64,000 bases of DNA from Oasisia sp. SBJ-2009 (GCA_964017155.1 OZ024864.1:29717634-29781633), one strand, 5' to 3'; numbered from the stretch's first letter, positions 23,801 to 34,117 are shown. Numbers and translations are program-made. Notes: generated by a model from the letters alone, not told the origin.

Positions 23801-26800
23801 TGTGTATGCCAGTGTGTATTCTAGTGTGTATGCCAGTGTGTATGCCAGTGTGTATGCTGGTGTGTATGCCAGTGTGTATGTCAGTGTGTATGTCAGTGTG
23901 TATGCCAGTGTGTATTCTAGTGTGTATGCTAGTGTGTATGCCAGTGTGTATGCCAGTGTGTATTCTAGTGTGTATGCTAGTGTGTATGCCAGTGTGTATG
24001 CCAGTGTGTATGCTAGTGTGTATGCTAGTGTGTATGCTAGTGTGTATGCCAGTGTGTATGCCAGTGTGTATGCTAGTGTGTATGCCAGTGTGTATGTCAG
24101 TGTGTATGCTGGTGTGTATGCTAGTGTGTATGCCAGTGTGTATGCCAGTGTGTATGCCAGTGTGTATGCTAGTGTGTATGTCAGTGTGTATGCCAGTGTG
24201 TATGCCAGTGTGTATGCCAGTGTGTATTCTAGTGTGTATGCAAGTGTGTATGCTAGTGTGTATGCTAGTGTGTATGCCTGGCAGATCACTTTATCCAGTG
24301 TTAATTCTACTGCTAACATGGTAGATTTGTCACTAAATTTTGCGTTGTATGACTTGTCCAGTTAAAGCATTGTCTAGTGTTGGTTGACACGCAGGAGACA
24401 GCCACACTGTTCCAGGATGGTGATGTAGTTCCACTGGGACACGTGTTGTGATGTGATGAACTCATGTGTGAACTAGTTATGTCTAATGACATCACAGTGA
24501 TGTTGTTTGTGTTGACAGACCGTGTCAGAGATTGCTGTAGACGCGGGGTCAGGCAGAGCCCGGGGCGTGGTCCTCAACGATGGCACAGAAATATGTAGTG
24601 ACGTCATTCTCTCAAATGTTACAGCAAAGATCACATTTCTAGACCTATTGGAAAAGGTATACTTATAAATTATTCATCAGTTTTATGTTGGATACAGAAG
24701 TACATAACTAATTACTGTTTTGTTGAACATGTTTTATGACATATGAAATATAGTTAAATATACCATGTTGGGGTTGTGTAATATTTATATTTTATATTAA
24801 TATATCACTCTTCCTTCTATGGTAGCTAGAGTTTGCCAATTAAGATATCTTCTAATCAATACAATTTATTGTTACATGTGTTTCAGCCCTAATCAGTATG
24901 TTTCATAGTATTAATTTTGTTATTTTATGTTAGTGTGCTTTAAATGACAAGTTAAAGGAACATGAAAGATTGTTCAAAACATGGTCTTCTCAAAACATTA
25001 TTTTGATATAGTTCTGTTGGGTATATTTTTGGTTTTAGTTTGTCATATTATGCATCTTATTTCTGTTTCTAGTCAAGCGCCAGTTTACCACATGATTTTC
25101 TTCAATCTGTCGCACACATAGATTACACATCACCAGTTGGCAAGATCAATGGTAAATTGTATTATTTTGTAGTAGCATAAGCATTTACAGTTGTCTCATT
25201 TGTAGAAGTCAGATTTATATGTCAGTCAGTCATGGCTCGTTAAACAACTATGCATTGAGCAGTAAACTATTCATTTTCAATTCTGTAATTGTTCTTACAA
25301 AGTTATGTTGGACTTAGCCACATGAGTGATTGACAAACGTTGACATTGAGTGTTTGACAAACTGTTCCACATGGATTTGCAAACACACATAAAAGTAAGC
25401 ATTGTAACCTAAAATATGCAATTTTTCAATCTGTATTGAAAGAAGGACATAGATTGCATTGTATGGAGACATGGTTGTGGTTAACGTAAAGCACTCAGTC
25501 TACACATCAGATGAGGTATTTCACTGTCGCGTGCTCTAGTTGCAGTGAACAATCTGCCCAACTTCCTGGCCGACCCGAATGAGAAGGGTGACACCCCACT
25601 CCTTCACCACAGGGGCACGGTCCACATGAACTGTGAACGCCCAGGGCTCATCCACGAGGCCTACCTGGACGCCATGCAGGGCAGGTGTTCTCACAGGTAG
25701 GCTTACAGAGAGGGTACCTGGACACCATGCAGGGCAGGTGTTCTCACAGGTAGGCTTACAGAGAGGGTACCTGGACGCCATGCAGGGCAGGTGTTCTCAC
25801 AGGTAGGCTTACAGAGAGGGTACCTGGACACCATGCAGGGCAGGTGTTCTCACAGGTAGGCTTACAGAGAGGGTACCTGGACGCCATGCAGGGCAGGTGT
25901 TCTCACAGGTAGGCTTACAGAGAGGGTACCTGGACGCCATGCAGGGCAGGTGTTCTCACAGGTAGACTTACAGAGAGGGTACCTGGACGCCATGCAGGGC
26001 AGGTGTTCTCACAGGTAGGCTTACAGAGAGGGTACCTGGACGCCATGCAGGGCAGGTGTTCTCACAGGTAGACTTACAGAGAGGGTACCTGGACGCCATG
26101 CAGGGCAGGTGTTCTCACAGGTAGACTTACAGAGAGGGTACCTGGACGCCATGCAGGGCAGGTGTTCTCACAGGTAGACTTACAGAGAGGGTACCTGGAC
26201 ATCATACAGGGCAGGTGTTCTCACAGGTAGGCTTACAGAGAGGGTACCTGGATGCCATGCAGGGCAGGTGTTCTCACAGGTAGGCTTACAGAGAGGGTAC
26301 CTGGATGCCATGCAGGGCAGGTGTTCTCACAGGTAGGCTTACAGAGAGGGTACCTAGATGCCATGCAGGGCAGGTGTTCTCAAAGGTAGACTTACAGAGA
26401 GGGTACCTGGACACCATGCAGGGCAGGTGTTCTCACAGGTAGGCTTACAGAGAGGGTACCTGGACACCATGCAGGGCAGGTGTTCTCACAGGTAGGCTTA
26501 CAGAGAGGGTACCTAGATGCCATGCAGGGCAGGTGTTCTCACAGGTAGACTTACAGAGAGGGTACCTGGACACCATGCAGGGCAGGTGTTCTCACAGGTA
26601 GGCTTACAGACAGCGGGGGCCAGGCAGTTGGCAGACACTGTCAGTGTTTACAGGTCAACAGTGCAGACTCAGCACTCACTGGCTGCGTAGTGCATAGTTC
26701 TGGTTCTTATGAAGCTTGGACATTCTTTAATTAAACATCAAGGCTTTGGAAATTTGAAATTTTCTAAATGGCACAAAAACCCTGGCATTTTTAAGTTTCC

Positions 26801-29594
26801 AGAAAAAAAATGACGGACCCCACAATACTTTCAATTCTCCACCTGTGGAACCCACGAGGGGCGAACCACTCGCCCTCACAGGGTGCCACTGTGGAAACAG
26901 GTTTGATAACAAGTAATTAAGATTGTTGTTGCCAGTGGCTTGGTCCATATGACAGGGCAAAGCCTGTATTATGATTAAGCATAAATATAGATATTTTGTA
27001 ACGATGGCACTCAAATATAAATTTGTTTTGACATGATTTTTAATAGAACCTTTCAAAAGCATGACAATCATAGAAGGTCTTGGTTGTTCAGATGTCTGTC
27101 CATTGTATAGAAGCACCAATATTAAACGAAGAAACCATTGACTATTTATGTTCAATGTGATATGTTGAGATTATCATGACTTATGAAATTAAAGCTAAAT
27201 CATGTGATGTTTAGGCCGGTCATTGAGATGACCATTCCGTCCAGTATTGACCCTACCCTGGCACCCCCAGGGTGCCATGTAATCCAGGTGTTTGTCCAGT
27301 ACGTGCCCTACACCCTAGCTGGTGGCCAGCAATGGACAGATCAGTTGAAGGAAGAGTTTGCGGACAGAGGTATGTTTTATTGCATCTATGGAACTATTGT
27401 TGCCAACCACATATTTCTGCGTCAAAACAAAATATTCACTACACAATTTGTGTTTTTTATAATATGTTTTTATGATATAACTTATATTATAAGCAATCAA
27501 ACTATATAAATCTGATGTAAATTAATTGTTGTTTTAAGTTGATCTTCATCCTCTTTACATCTACCAGGGCAACTCACGAAAATAATATGATATATTGCCG
27601 CTCTGTTTTTGTTTGTAATTTAGACGTTTGTTGCTTGTTATATTTGCAGTGTTCAGTAACATAGAGGAGTACGCCCCAGGCTTCAAGGCCAGTGTGGTGA
27701 GCCATGACATCCTCACCCCACCCGACCTGGAACGCATCTTTGGACTGACAGGAGGGGTAACTGGGGAACTGTTCTTTGTTCTGTGTGTAGTGCTGAGTCA
27801 CCTTGTCTGGTCTGTCAGTGTTAACTGCGCCCAGCCGCTCAAGGCAGTACGTGTTGGTAGTAATATGAATAGGTAGTTTGCTGAATCAGTTATACTGTGA
27901 CCCGCTTGGAATATAGCCAATATCTTAGTATCAGCTAAAATAGCAGTTGTTTATAGTTTGAATATTTTATTTATTATTTAAAATATTTCGCAGTGCATCA
28001 CTGTAATATCCCAAAAATAGTCATATTTGTTTCTAATGGGTAGTCGTTTACCTTTGATGAGGTTGAGTGTCTGTCAATCCTGACTTCATTCACATTTATA
28101 TCTAAGATGTTGTCGTTCTTGGAATATTCATTATTCCACATCTGGTACTTGCCTTTTTTGTGTTGTCAGCAAACTTCAAGAAGGAGTTTACTACAGATTA
28201 GTCAATGTCGTTTATAATGAATACATATAGTTTTGAACCAACTATGATCATTGTGCAACTCCCCAGATCACTTTCTGGCAATCTGACTCTACCAAAATAA
28301 ATTTTATATACTCACTAGTTGTCTCCACCTGTCAACCAACTATCCTGGTCCATCTGGTGAACTTGCTTTGATTCTGTGAGTGGTTAGATTAGAGACAAGT
28401 CTGCGATGATGAACCATATCAAATGCTTTACCGAAATCTAAGTAGTACTGTAGATTACTTATACTGTTCACCCTTTATCAACAAGAAGTGACTTCTTCTA
28501 GAAACATTACCAGATTATCTTCCACTTGGTTTAACACCATACTCTGAGTCTACAGTCAGGTTTTGTTGTTTGAGACGTTCAGCTATGGAATCTAGAATGA
28601 ACAAGTCCATCACCTTGCCTACTGGAGAGGTTAGAGTAACAGAGCAGTGCATGGAATAGTATCCTTTCTTGTAAATTGTTGGTATCACACTTGCATTGAG
28701 CCAGTCTAGTGGTACCAACCCAATTCCCACTTTGAAAGCTCGTTGTAAAAGTTGCATACATTCTATTATATCATTGATTATTAATGTGTTATTTAGTTTT
28801 GTTTCTGTTATGTTTAACAAACATTGCAAATCAACAGATAAATTTGTTTAAAGGTTCGCATTTCAACAACTTGCACCTATAATGAGGGACTTCCCCAACA
28901 CATGCTCATGTCCAGTCTCATGTCTTCTGCTTCAGAACATATTCCAAGGCGCCATGTCTATGGATCAGCTGTTCTTCATGCGGCCTACACCCTTCAACTG
29001 TGACTACCGTACCCCCCTCCAGGGCCTCTACATGTGTGGGGCGGCCGCACATCCAGGTACAAGTTGTCAGTCACATTCATAGCCAGATCAGCCCATGTCA
29101 TGTGTGAAATTAGATAATATTATCCGAGAACAAAACATTCAAATCCCTCCAATTTCTGACCCAGTCAATGAATGATTTTAAACGTTGTTACATTTGTTCG
29201 TAACATTGTGTACGTGTGAGTGAGTGGGTGGGTGGCTGAGTGGGTGGCTGAGTGGGTGGCTGAGTGGGTGGCTGAGTGAGTGGCTGAGTGGGTGGGTGGC
29301 TGAGCGGGTGGGTGGCTGAGTGGGTGGGTGGGTGGCTGAGTGGGTGGGTGGCTGAGTGGGTGGGTGGCTGAGTGGGTGGGTGGCTGAGTGAGTGAGTGAG
29401 TGAGTGAGTGAGTGGGTGGGTGAGTGGGTGACTGAGTGACTGAGTGACTGAGTGGTCAGCTGTCCACTGCCACCAGGTGAGTTGTCACACCAAGCTCCCT
29501 GACGGTCAGTGCCTGTGTTTCAGGGGGTGGTGTGATGGGGGCTGCTGGACGACTGGCTGCACTGGCTGTGTTAGATGACCGCAGGAGAAAGTAA
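14708..29594 (+). CDS. PYROXD2: Pyridine nucleotide-disulfide oxidoreductase domain-containing protein 2
   Basis: Fifteen exons splice in frame into 603 codons plus stop (human PYROXD2 is about 581). The family is a phytoene-desaturase-like FAD/NAD(P)-dependent oxidoreductase associated with mitochondria; its substrate is not settled. The N-terminus (residues 1-50) is rich in K, R, S and T without early acidic residues, as expected of a mitochondrial presequence. [15 protein letters not shown] (54-68) is the Rossmann GxGxxG site (G59, G61, G64) for FAD. It is followed by [66 protein letters not shown], a middle domain, [31 protein letters not shown], and the C-terminal FAD-closing block [20 protein letters not shown]. 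Nothing needed is missing and no frameshift is seen, so the gene looks intact. Five exon edges are copied into intronic minisatellites, which is the striking feature. Confidence 0.93.
15372..15702. repeat. 9-bp minisatellite ACAGTGAAC in intron 1
   Basis: About 36 copies of ACAGTGAAC with variants ACTGTGAAC, ACCGTGAAC and ACTGAGAAC. The variants occur in blocks, suggesting stepwise block expansion. No match to an exon edge. Confidence 0.95.
15898..15917 (+). CDS. PYROXD2: PYROXD2 exon 2, 20-nt microexon
   Basis: Twenty nucleotides between a TTGCAG acceptor and a GTGAGT donor encode (G)HNGLVA. It completes the FAD-binding [10 protein letters not shown] motif that starts in exon 1. Frame and motif both require it, so it is a true microexon although no gene finder would call it on length. 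Confidence 0.93.
16131..17095. repeat. 65-bp minisatellite copying the exon 3 acceptor boundary
   Basis: About 15 copies of a 65-bp unit. Each contains the intron end ATATCTTGTAG followed by the exon 3 start GC(A/G)GCCTACCTACAGAAGG and on to TTCTAGAGAG. The last copy is exon 3 itself. One copy near 16505 lost the ATATCTTG part. 65 is not a multiple of 3, so use of one upstream AG would shift the frame. Confidence 0.97.
17036..17129 (+). CDS. PYROXD2: PYROXD2 exon 3
   Basis: Encodes [20 protein letters not shown] then [12 protein letters not shown], as in the family after the GxGxxG site. The acceptor used must be the last of about 15 near-identical copies, because only this one continues into ERRHLVGG. 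Ends in phase 1 before GTTAGT. Confidence 0.9.
17158..17485. mobile_element. Inverted minisatellite related to the MITE at 43918
   Basis: The left half (17158-17300) repeats GGACAAAATCCCAAC-like words. The right half (17318-17480) repeats the reverse complement, GTTGGGGTTTTGTCC. The whole can therefore fold back. The left edge GAGTGCAGGACAAAA is the same as the left end of the element at 43918-44494. It starts 29 bp after PYROXD2 exon 3. No clear target duplication was found. Confidence 0.65.
17816..17889 (+). CDS. PYROXD2: PYROXD2 exon 4
   Basis: Encodes (G)[17 protein letters not shown] then TRDLELK between TTTCAG and GTGAGG. The segment is one of the most conserved in the family. Ends in phase 0. 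Confidence 0.95.
18424..18582 (+). CDS. PYROXD2: PYROXD2 exon 5
   Basis: Encodes [20 protein letters not shown] to [11 protein letters not shown], 53 codons in phase 0. The first of about 81 donor copies gives the family-like junction [13 protein letters not shown]. The next nine or so donors would also stay in frame, adding units of VTHHDAQ. Confidence 0.9.
18583..20285. repeat. 21-bp minisatellite copying the exon 5 donor boundary
   Basis: About 81 copies of a 21-bp unit, GTAACACACCATGACGCACA plus G. Each unit holds the last 15 nt of exon 5 (CACCATGACGCACAG) joined to the donor GTAACA. Variants include GATGCA, GACACA, GACTCA and CATG for CAGG. The first ten units keep the exon 5 reading frame. 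A 2-nt deletion near 18785 breaks it. Confidence 0.97.
20575..20935. repeat. Degenerate TTGTGTTGATGTTGTGG array before exon 6
   Basis: Repeated GTTGTGTTGATG(C/T)TGTG(G/A) words run up to the exon 6 acceptor. As a result the acceptor TGTGGTGTAG lies in a G/T-rich tract instead of a normal pyrimidine tract. Confidence 0.85.
20939..21092 (+). CDS. PYROXD2: PYROXD2 exon 6
   Basis: Encodes [20 protein letters not shown] to LRALIGTG. The acceptor is GTGTAG and the donor is the first of a row of identical GTAGGC sites. Ends in phase 1. The frame into exon 7 gives [12 protein letters not shown]. Confidence 0.9.
21056..21499. repeat. 40-bp minisatellite copying the exon 6 donor boundary
   Basis: About 11 copies, counting the exon itself, of a 40-bp unit. 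Each contains the final 35 or so nt of exon 6 (CAACTGGCCTTCACTGCGGG to GGCACAG) plus the donor GTAGG. Most copies are identical, so the expansion is recent or homogenised. 40 is not a multiple of 3. Confidence 0.98.
21755..21914 (+). CDS. PYROXD2: PYROXD2 exon 7
   Basis: Encodes (G)[33 protein letters not shown] and [14 protein letters not shown]. The donor is GTGGGT at 21915 in phase 2, joining to CTATGTCC of exon 8 to give [11 protein letters not shown]. Confidence 0.92.
21888..22512. repeat. About 58-bp minisatellite copying the exon 7 donor boundary
   Basis: About 11 copies of a unit holding the exon 7 end (AGCCCCTACATAGC then GGGCACTGG) plus the donor and intron start GTGGGTTATGATGGGTGTAC. 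Some copies keep the longer exon part GAGCCATGACCAGCCCCTAC. Many copies have GTCAGTT in place of GTGGGTT at the donor. Confidence 0.95.
22804..22945 (+). CDS. PYROXD2: PYROXD2 exon 8
   Basis: Encodes [20 protein letters not shown] then [20 protein letters not shown] and ASIFTDK. Acceptor TTCAG, donor GTTGGT, phase 0. Confidence 0.95.
23353..24278. repeat. 12-bp minisatellite TGTGTATGCCAG in intron 8
   Basis: About 77 copies of TGTGTATGCCAG with CTAG, GTCAG, CTGG and TTCTAG variants. The unit length is a multiple of 3, so all frames stay open by chance; no coding role is inferred. No exon-edge match was found. Confidence 0.97.
24519..24656 (+). CDS. PYROXD2: PYROXD2 exon 9
   Basis: Encodes [40 protein letters not shown] and LDLLEK, 46 codons, phase 0. 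Acceptor TTGACAG, donor GTATAC. Confidence 0.95.
25073..25151 (+). CDS. PYROXD2: PYROXD2 exon 10
   Basis: Encodes [20 protein letters not shown] then PVGKIN. Acceptor TTTCTAG, donor GTAAAT, phase 1. Confidence 0.93.
25540..25696 (+). CDS. PYROXD2: PYROXD2 exon 11
   Basis: Encodes [20 protein letters not shown] to [10 protein letters not shown]. Acceptor GTGCTCTAG. The donor is the first of about 18 identical CACAG/GTAGGC copies; later copies meet TAG in the reading frame at once. Ends in phase 2. Confidence 0.92.
25662..26608. repeat. 53-bp minisatellite copying the exon 11 donor boundary
   Basis: About 18 copies of a 53-bp unit. Each contains the last 30 or so nt of exon 11 (TACCTGGACGCCATGCAGGG, then CAGGTGTTCTCACAG) followed by donor and intron start GTAGGCTTACAGAGAGGG. 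Variants are few (GACACC, GATGCC, TAGACTT). Confidence 0.98.
27215..27369 (+). CDS. PYROXD2: PYROXD2 exon 12
   Basis: Encodes [40 protein letters not shown] and the following EEFADR. The [15 protein letters not shown] block is a signature of the family. Acceptor GTTTAG, donor GTATGT, phase 1. Confidence 0.96.
27650..27756 (+). CDS. PYROXD2: PYROXD2 exon 13
   Basis: Encodes (V)[19 protein letters not shown] then [16 protein letters not shown]. Acceptor TTTGCAG, donor GTAACT, phase 0. Confidence 0.95.
28260..28830 (-). mobile_element. LINE reverse-transcriptase relic in PYROXD2 intron 13
   Basis: The minus strand contains [36 protein letters not shown] and, in another frame further on, [19 protein letters not shown]. 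These are the fingers/palm motifs (including DFxKAFDxV) of a CR1/Jockey-type non-LTR reverse transcriptase. The frame changes between the blocks, so the copy is dead. Confidence 0.8.
28936..29056 (+). CDS. PYROXD2: PYROXD2 exon 14
   Basis: Encodes [20 protein letters not shown] to [10 protein letters not shown]. The last part is the C-terminal FAD-contact block. Acceptor TTCAG, donor GTACAA, phase 1. Confidence 0.96.
29212..29457. repeat. TGAGTGGGTGGC minisatellite in intron 14
   Basis: Irregular array of GTGAGTGGGTGGCTGAGTGG-type words, 4-bp and 12-bp registers mixed. It ends about 65 bp before exon 15. Confidence 0.9.
29524..29594 (+). CDS. PYROXD2: PYROXD2 exon 15 and stop
   Basis: Encodes (G)[18 protein letters not shown] and RRRK before TAA at 29592-29594. 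Acceptor GTTTCAG. The GGGVMGAAG block is the family's C-terminal signature. Confidence 0.96.
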
Positions 29595-29691
29595 AGAGAC
29601 CACCGGACACACAACCACCCTTGGTGACCAGGATAGCAATCATAAGAATCCAATGGACCTTTACTATGTAATTTGCATTTATTTAAAGACA

Positions 29692-29697
29692 AATAAA
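29692..29697 (+). terminator. Polyadenylation signal AATAAA
   Basis: AATAAA about 100 bp after the PYROXD2 stop. It is the nearest canonical signal and a plausible 3' end of the transcript. Confidence 0.55.
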
Positions 29698-29762
29698 TTA
29701 TTAGTCTTGCTCATACTTTGTAAATTATGTATTATATATGTTTGTGTGACACCACATATCAG

Positions 29763-29763
29763 C

Positions 29764-29831
<68 letters not shown>

Positions 29832-29894
29832 GAATGTGTATATATATATACATATATTTATATATACACATAATTATATTGTTGATGTGATGTG

Positions 29895-29979
<85 letters not shown>
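29763..29979. repeat. (AT)n then (CA)n microsatellites
   Basis: An imperfect TA/TATG tract (29763-29870) is followed by about 40 CA units (29898-29979), just downstream of PYROXD2. Confidence 0.95.
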
Positions 29980-29981
<2 letters not shown>

Positions 29982-32070
29982 CTAGCAATTGAGTGTCATT
30001 GTTATTATCTTGTATCATGAAGTTATGCACCAACATATCTAGATATGCACATGTAATTTTGGATTGTGATGAAGTATACATATATATTCAACGTTGAAGT
30101 GTTTTTCTGTGAATAGTATCACAACAGATATGTATAGTGTCTACTGAACACATCAAGCAAACACTGACATTTATTAAAGTGAGATACTTACTCCAGCATG
30201 TGACACATGGGTGATGAATGACACATTCTTTGTAAATTGATTGTAAGCTCCCTGACATTAATTTGTCCAACTAACAATTTGACAGATATATAGAGAAGAA
30301 AAGAGATAAGTTATGTAAGTACCAGTATAGTGCACCTATAAGTATTTATACATATGTAAGCGATTTCACCTATAGTGTGTTTACTATTCGCAACAAATTT
30401 GTAAGGTATCCTGTATAAGATAATAAGATAATCTGGGACACAACTGTTTAATATCAAGCAACAACATTTAATGATAATGTCACTGTATTTGTATCGGTAT
30501 TTAGCAAATCAACGTATTGTGTGGAGTAAACCAGTTTATACTTCAACTATCAATTTCCATATCTAGATTATATTTTCCACATGATTTTTATACATTTATA
30601 CATTTGTATATTATGTATTTGTGCATGCACGTACACTGCGTATGTTAATGCAATGTAATTGAGGAAATAAGTAGTTTGATTGATAAAATGCAAGTTCTTC
30701 ATATAGCGATATATATATATTGATATGAGGTTTCCAATAAAAATGTCACAATGAGCATACATGTGTCGTTAATAGCTTCTCCAACTCTGAATTCCGAACG
30801 AATTGGCTCAGTCGTCATCTGACCCGTGTCTCACAGCTCCACCTCTACTGCGTGCGACGTTTAGTGACGTTATTCATGGATATAGACACACTACACTTAC
30901 TCAGTTTGATTCGCAGTGTGGTGTAAAAGGCGATGCTATATAAGTTTAAATAAAACACAACCTGTCTTTTGGTTTGCTTCAACTGTTTGCAACGGAAACA
31001 ATAAGAGGGTGTGTTTTCAGGACAAAACACAGTTTCACGTATGGCCACACGGGACGTGCTTCCTGCGGTATGTTGAATGTAGTCTGTCGACGGGGAGATG
31101 TAGACGGGGGTAGCTCGGCGGAAGAACACATCATGATATCAAGGTTGTTGGAAGATGAATCACAACTTCTGAAAAAATGAAGGATATTTGTGTGAGTCCA
31201 AGTTGTGGTTCTGCCTGTGACATTCTCAGTGCTGTGAACACATACACCCCACCGCGTACTTCAGTTCGTGCAAACTCTTGACAGTCATCATTGACCGTTG
31301 TTTACACAGGGCCTGAATGAGAGCGTCGTTGTCATAAGTATAGCTTATTCGACGTGTGGGATACAATGATCAATAGACTTGAAATAGTTGTCAGCCGCAG
31401 TGAAATAATAATAGTGAAATTAGTTAAACAAATATAATTGTTATGTTGATTGCACTTCGAAAGTTTGACATGTCTTGGACCCTACACCGAAACATTTAAA
31501 GTCAATAAGATTTACGAAATGTTGTTAACATGTGATAAAAAAAATTAGTGTCTAAACTGGCTTACTGAAGCAGTATCATTCAACGTGACGATGGAGTCCA
31601 ACATCAACTCGACAGTCTCAGAGAACAAACACACGCAGCACACAACTGAACCACCGGCCACTACCTCGCAGTTGGTGCACACCATTTGTCCAGGACGATG
31701 TTTTAAAGCACACATGACAGTCCACCTACCTCCTGGAACACTGCATGGCTCCGTGAACAATTGTTTAAGCCGTGCTGTATACATATTGCTGATATAAAGT
31801 TTGACTCCATCTTTAAGCGTAAATCTACATTGCTTGATTTTGTTTGCGCACGCATGTTGTGTGAGTGCGTACGTGCGTGTGCACCCGTGTCGCATAGTGC
31901 GTGCATGCTTCTCTGTGGGCGTATGTACAGATGGTCGTGTGTACGTGTTGTAACTCATTATAGAGTATTGACAATAAAGCCTGATTGACACTGTGTAGAC
32001 TGCACACGCTCGAAACTACAGCTCAACAGAACAAATTGCAAACATTGTCGTTGATATAAACAATACCGAT
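29980..32070. other. Intergenic, no secure gene
   Basis: No recognised protein. A 70-codon plus-strand frame (31585-31797) is followed by AATAAA at about 31971, and small frames on both strands lie at 30845-31180. None resembles a known family, and I do not call any of them a gene. Confidence 0.4.
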
Positions 32071-32316
32071 TCACATAACTATCTCTGGTTGGTCGTCAAA
32101 GACTTTGTGCTTTTTCCTGCATTTCTCGTTGCACTTGAGCAGTTTCCGTTTGCACGACTCGACGCGAGACTCGGGACAATGCCGCATGCACTGGTTGAAG
32201 GTCTTGGAGCACATGTTGCGACACATGCGGAACAGGTGGATGGGAGTGTGCTTGCCGCCGGCACACAGGCTCGTCAACAGAGTCGTGGCAAGAAGGATCG
32301 TAATCTGGAAGAACAT
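32071..32316 (-). CDS. Small secreted cysteine-rich cationic peptide
   Basis: An 81-residue protein. Residues 1-21 (MFFQITILLATTLLTSLCAG, then G) form a typical signal peptide. The mature part has seven cysteines in the order C32-x3-C36-x6-C43-x3-C47-x7-C55-x6-C62-x3-C66, that is three C-x3-C pairs plus one single cysteine, in a sequence rich in K and R. C-x3-C pairs separated by short helices are typical of helical-hairpin peptides held by two disulfides. I do not recognise the family. Codons are GC-rich at the third position, unlike the surrounding DNA, which supports real coding use. It is a single exon as seen; CTTCCAG sits just after the ATG, so a spliced start is possible. The role is unknown (a secreted effector, antimicrobial or signalling peptide are all possible). 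Confidence 0.6.
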   Translation of the reverse strand: MFFQITILLATTLLTSLCAGGKHTPIHLFRMCRNMCSKTFNQCMRHCPESRVESCKRKLLKCNEKCRKKHKVFDDQPEIVM

Positions 32317-32394
32317 GATATGACTTATTGGTTATAGACTTATAATACACCTGTGGCAACTGTCGTTGTAAGTGGCTAAGTCGTCGCGTATTTG

Positions 32395-33480
32395 TCACAG
32401 TCGTCATTGTCACAGTCGTTGCGTCTTTGTCGAAGTCGTCGACACCATTGTCGCAGTCGTCATTGTCGTAGTCGTCCTTGTCGCAGTCGTCGCGCCTTTG
32501 TCGAAGTCGTCGATGTCATTGTCGCAGTCGTCGACATCATTGTCGCGGTCGTAGTGTCTTTGTCGTAGTCATCGAAGTCATTGTCGCAGTCGTCGAAGTC
32601 ATTGTCACAGTTGACGACGTCATTGTCGCAGTCGTCGTGTCTTTGTCGTAGTCGTCGAAGTCATTGTCACAGTTGACGATGTCATTGTCGCAGTCGTCGT
32701 GTCTTTGTCGTAGTCGTCGAAGTCATTGTCGCCGTCGTCGAAGTCATTGTCACAGTTGACGATGTCATTGTCGCAGTCGTCGTGTCTTTGTCGTAGTCGT
32801 CGAAGTCATTGTCGCAGTCGTAGAAGTCATTGTCACAGTTGACGACGTCATTGTCGCAGTCGTCGTGTCTTTGTCGTAGTCGTCGAAGTCATTGTCACAG
32901 TTGACGATGTCATTGTCGCAGTCGTCGTGTCGTCTTTGTCGTAGTCGTCGAAGTCATTGTCGCCGTCGTCGAAGTCATTGTCACAGTTGACGATGTCATT
33001 GTCGCAGTCGTCGTGTCTTTGTCGTAGTCGTCGAAGTCATTGTCGCAGTCGTAGAAGTCATTGTCACAGTTGACGATGTCATTGTCGCAGTCGTCGTGTC
33101 TTTGTCGTAGTCATGGAAGTCATTGTCGCAGTCGTCGAAGTCATTATCACAGTCGTCGATGTCATTGTCGCAGTCGTCGACGTCATTTTCGCGGTCGTAG
33201 TGACTTTGTCGTAGTCATCGACGTCATTGTCGTAGTCGACGACGTCATTGTCACAGTCGACGACGTCTTTGTCGCAGTCGTCGATGTCATTGTTGCACTC
33301 GTCGACGTCATTGTCGCATTCGTCGACGTCATTGTCGTATTCGTCGACGACTTTGTCGCATTCGTCGACGTCATTGTCGCAATCGTCGATGTCATTAAGA
33401 CATTGTGTCTGTCGTCGACGTCATTATCACAGTGGTCGACGTCATTGTGTCTGTCGTCGATGTTGTTACAGTCGTCGTTA
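32395..33480. repeat. TCGTCGAAGTCATTGTCGCA minisatellite
   Basis: About 1.1 kb of 27-bp-type units made of TCGTAGTCGTCGAAGTCATT and GTCGCAG, with higher-order blocks containing CACAGTTGACGATGTCATTG. Triplet periodicity keeps several frames open (Ser/Val/Thr-rich), but no gene is inferred. It lies immediately upstream of the small peptide gene on the minus strand. Confidence 0.93.
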
Positions 33481-33499
33481 TTAATGCAGATGTCGTTGG

Positions 33500-34113
33500 T
33501 ATAACAACTTGTAGACAGGTTACAGCTGCTTTCTTGAGGTCAAAACATGAAGTGTTTAAGCAGTAATCTCCACGGTCAAATGACAAAGTGTGTTCGTGTG
33601 TTTTAGTTGTCGCTTTTGGTTGTATGGAGGAATTTACCAAAGTTATCTCTCAGGCTTAGTCTTCAGAATCCATAGATTTTGCCCATAATCTTGCCTGCCG
33701 CATGGTGTCTGACAAATAAAGGAAAGTCGGTGATATCAATATAGAAACAAAAGCCTACTATAATAATGTGCATACACGTGACGAATGACGATTCTAAGTT
33801 TGTCAATAACTTTAATTAATTATACATGTAAAATTAAATATGTAAGCTGTTTGAGGAATCTAGCAAATCTACATACAACAGTTTCACAATCGTAAGATGA
33901 ATTTGAACTGAGATTAGTAGAATGCGTGCTGAGGAGACATGTTAAGACACGCAGGCCATGGTCAGTGCTGTGGCCAACATTGGTACTACCTCGTCACTCG
34001 GTAATGTCCCATGTGGTGGCCTTGACAATTCATATGCAATGTCGGCAGGGGCGTCGATCCCGTTTTAAAAGTGGGGGGACGGGGGACCAATTTATATAGA
34101 CATATATGTATGC

Positions 34114-34115
<2 letters not shown>
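33500..34115. other. No gene seen
   Basis: Mostly unique AT-rich sequence. A G-rich block around 34050-34090 (GTGGGGGGACGGGGGACC) resembles edges of dispersed repeats, but I could not define an element. Confidence 0.35.

Positions 34116-34117
<2 letters not shown>

Noticed and set aside
23100..24365. 421-codon plus-strand frame of VYAS repeats
   Set aside because: Product of a 12-bp minisatellite in PYROXD2 intron 8.
31545..31991. 148-codon minus-strand frame
   Set aside because: Low-complexity His/Thr start and no domain; composition looks like chance in a CA/GT-rich stretch.
33061..33504. 147-codon Val/Asp/Ile-rich frame
   Set aside because: Translation of the TCGTCGAAGTCATTG minisatellite.
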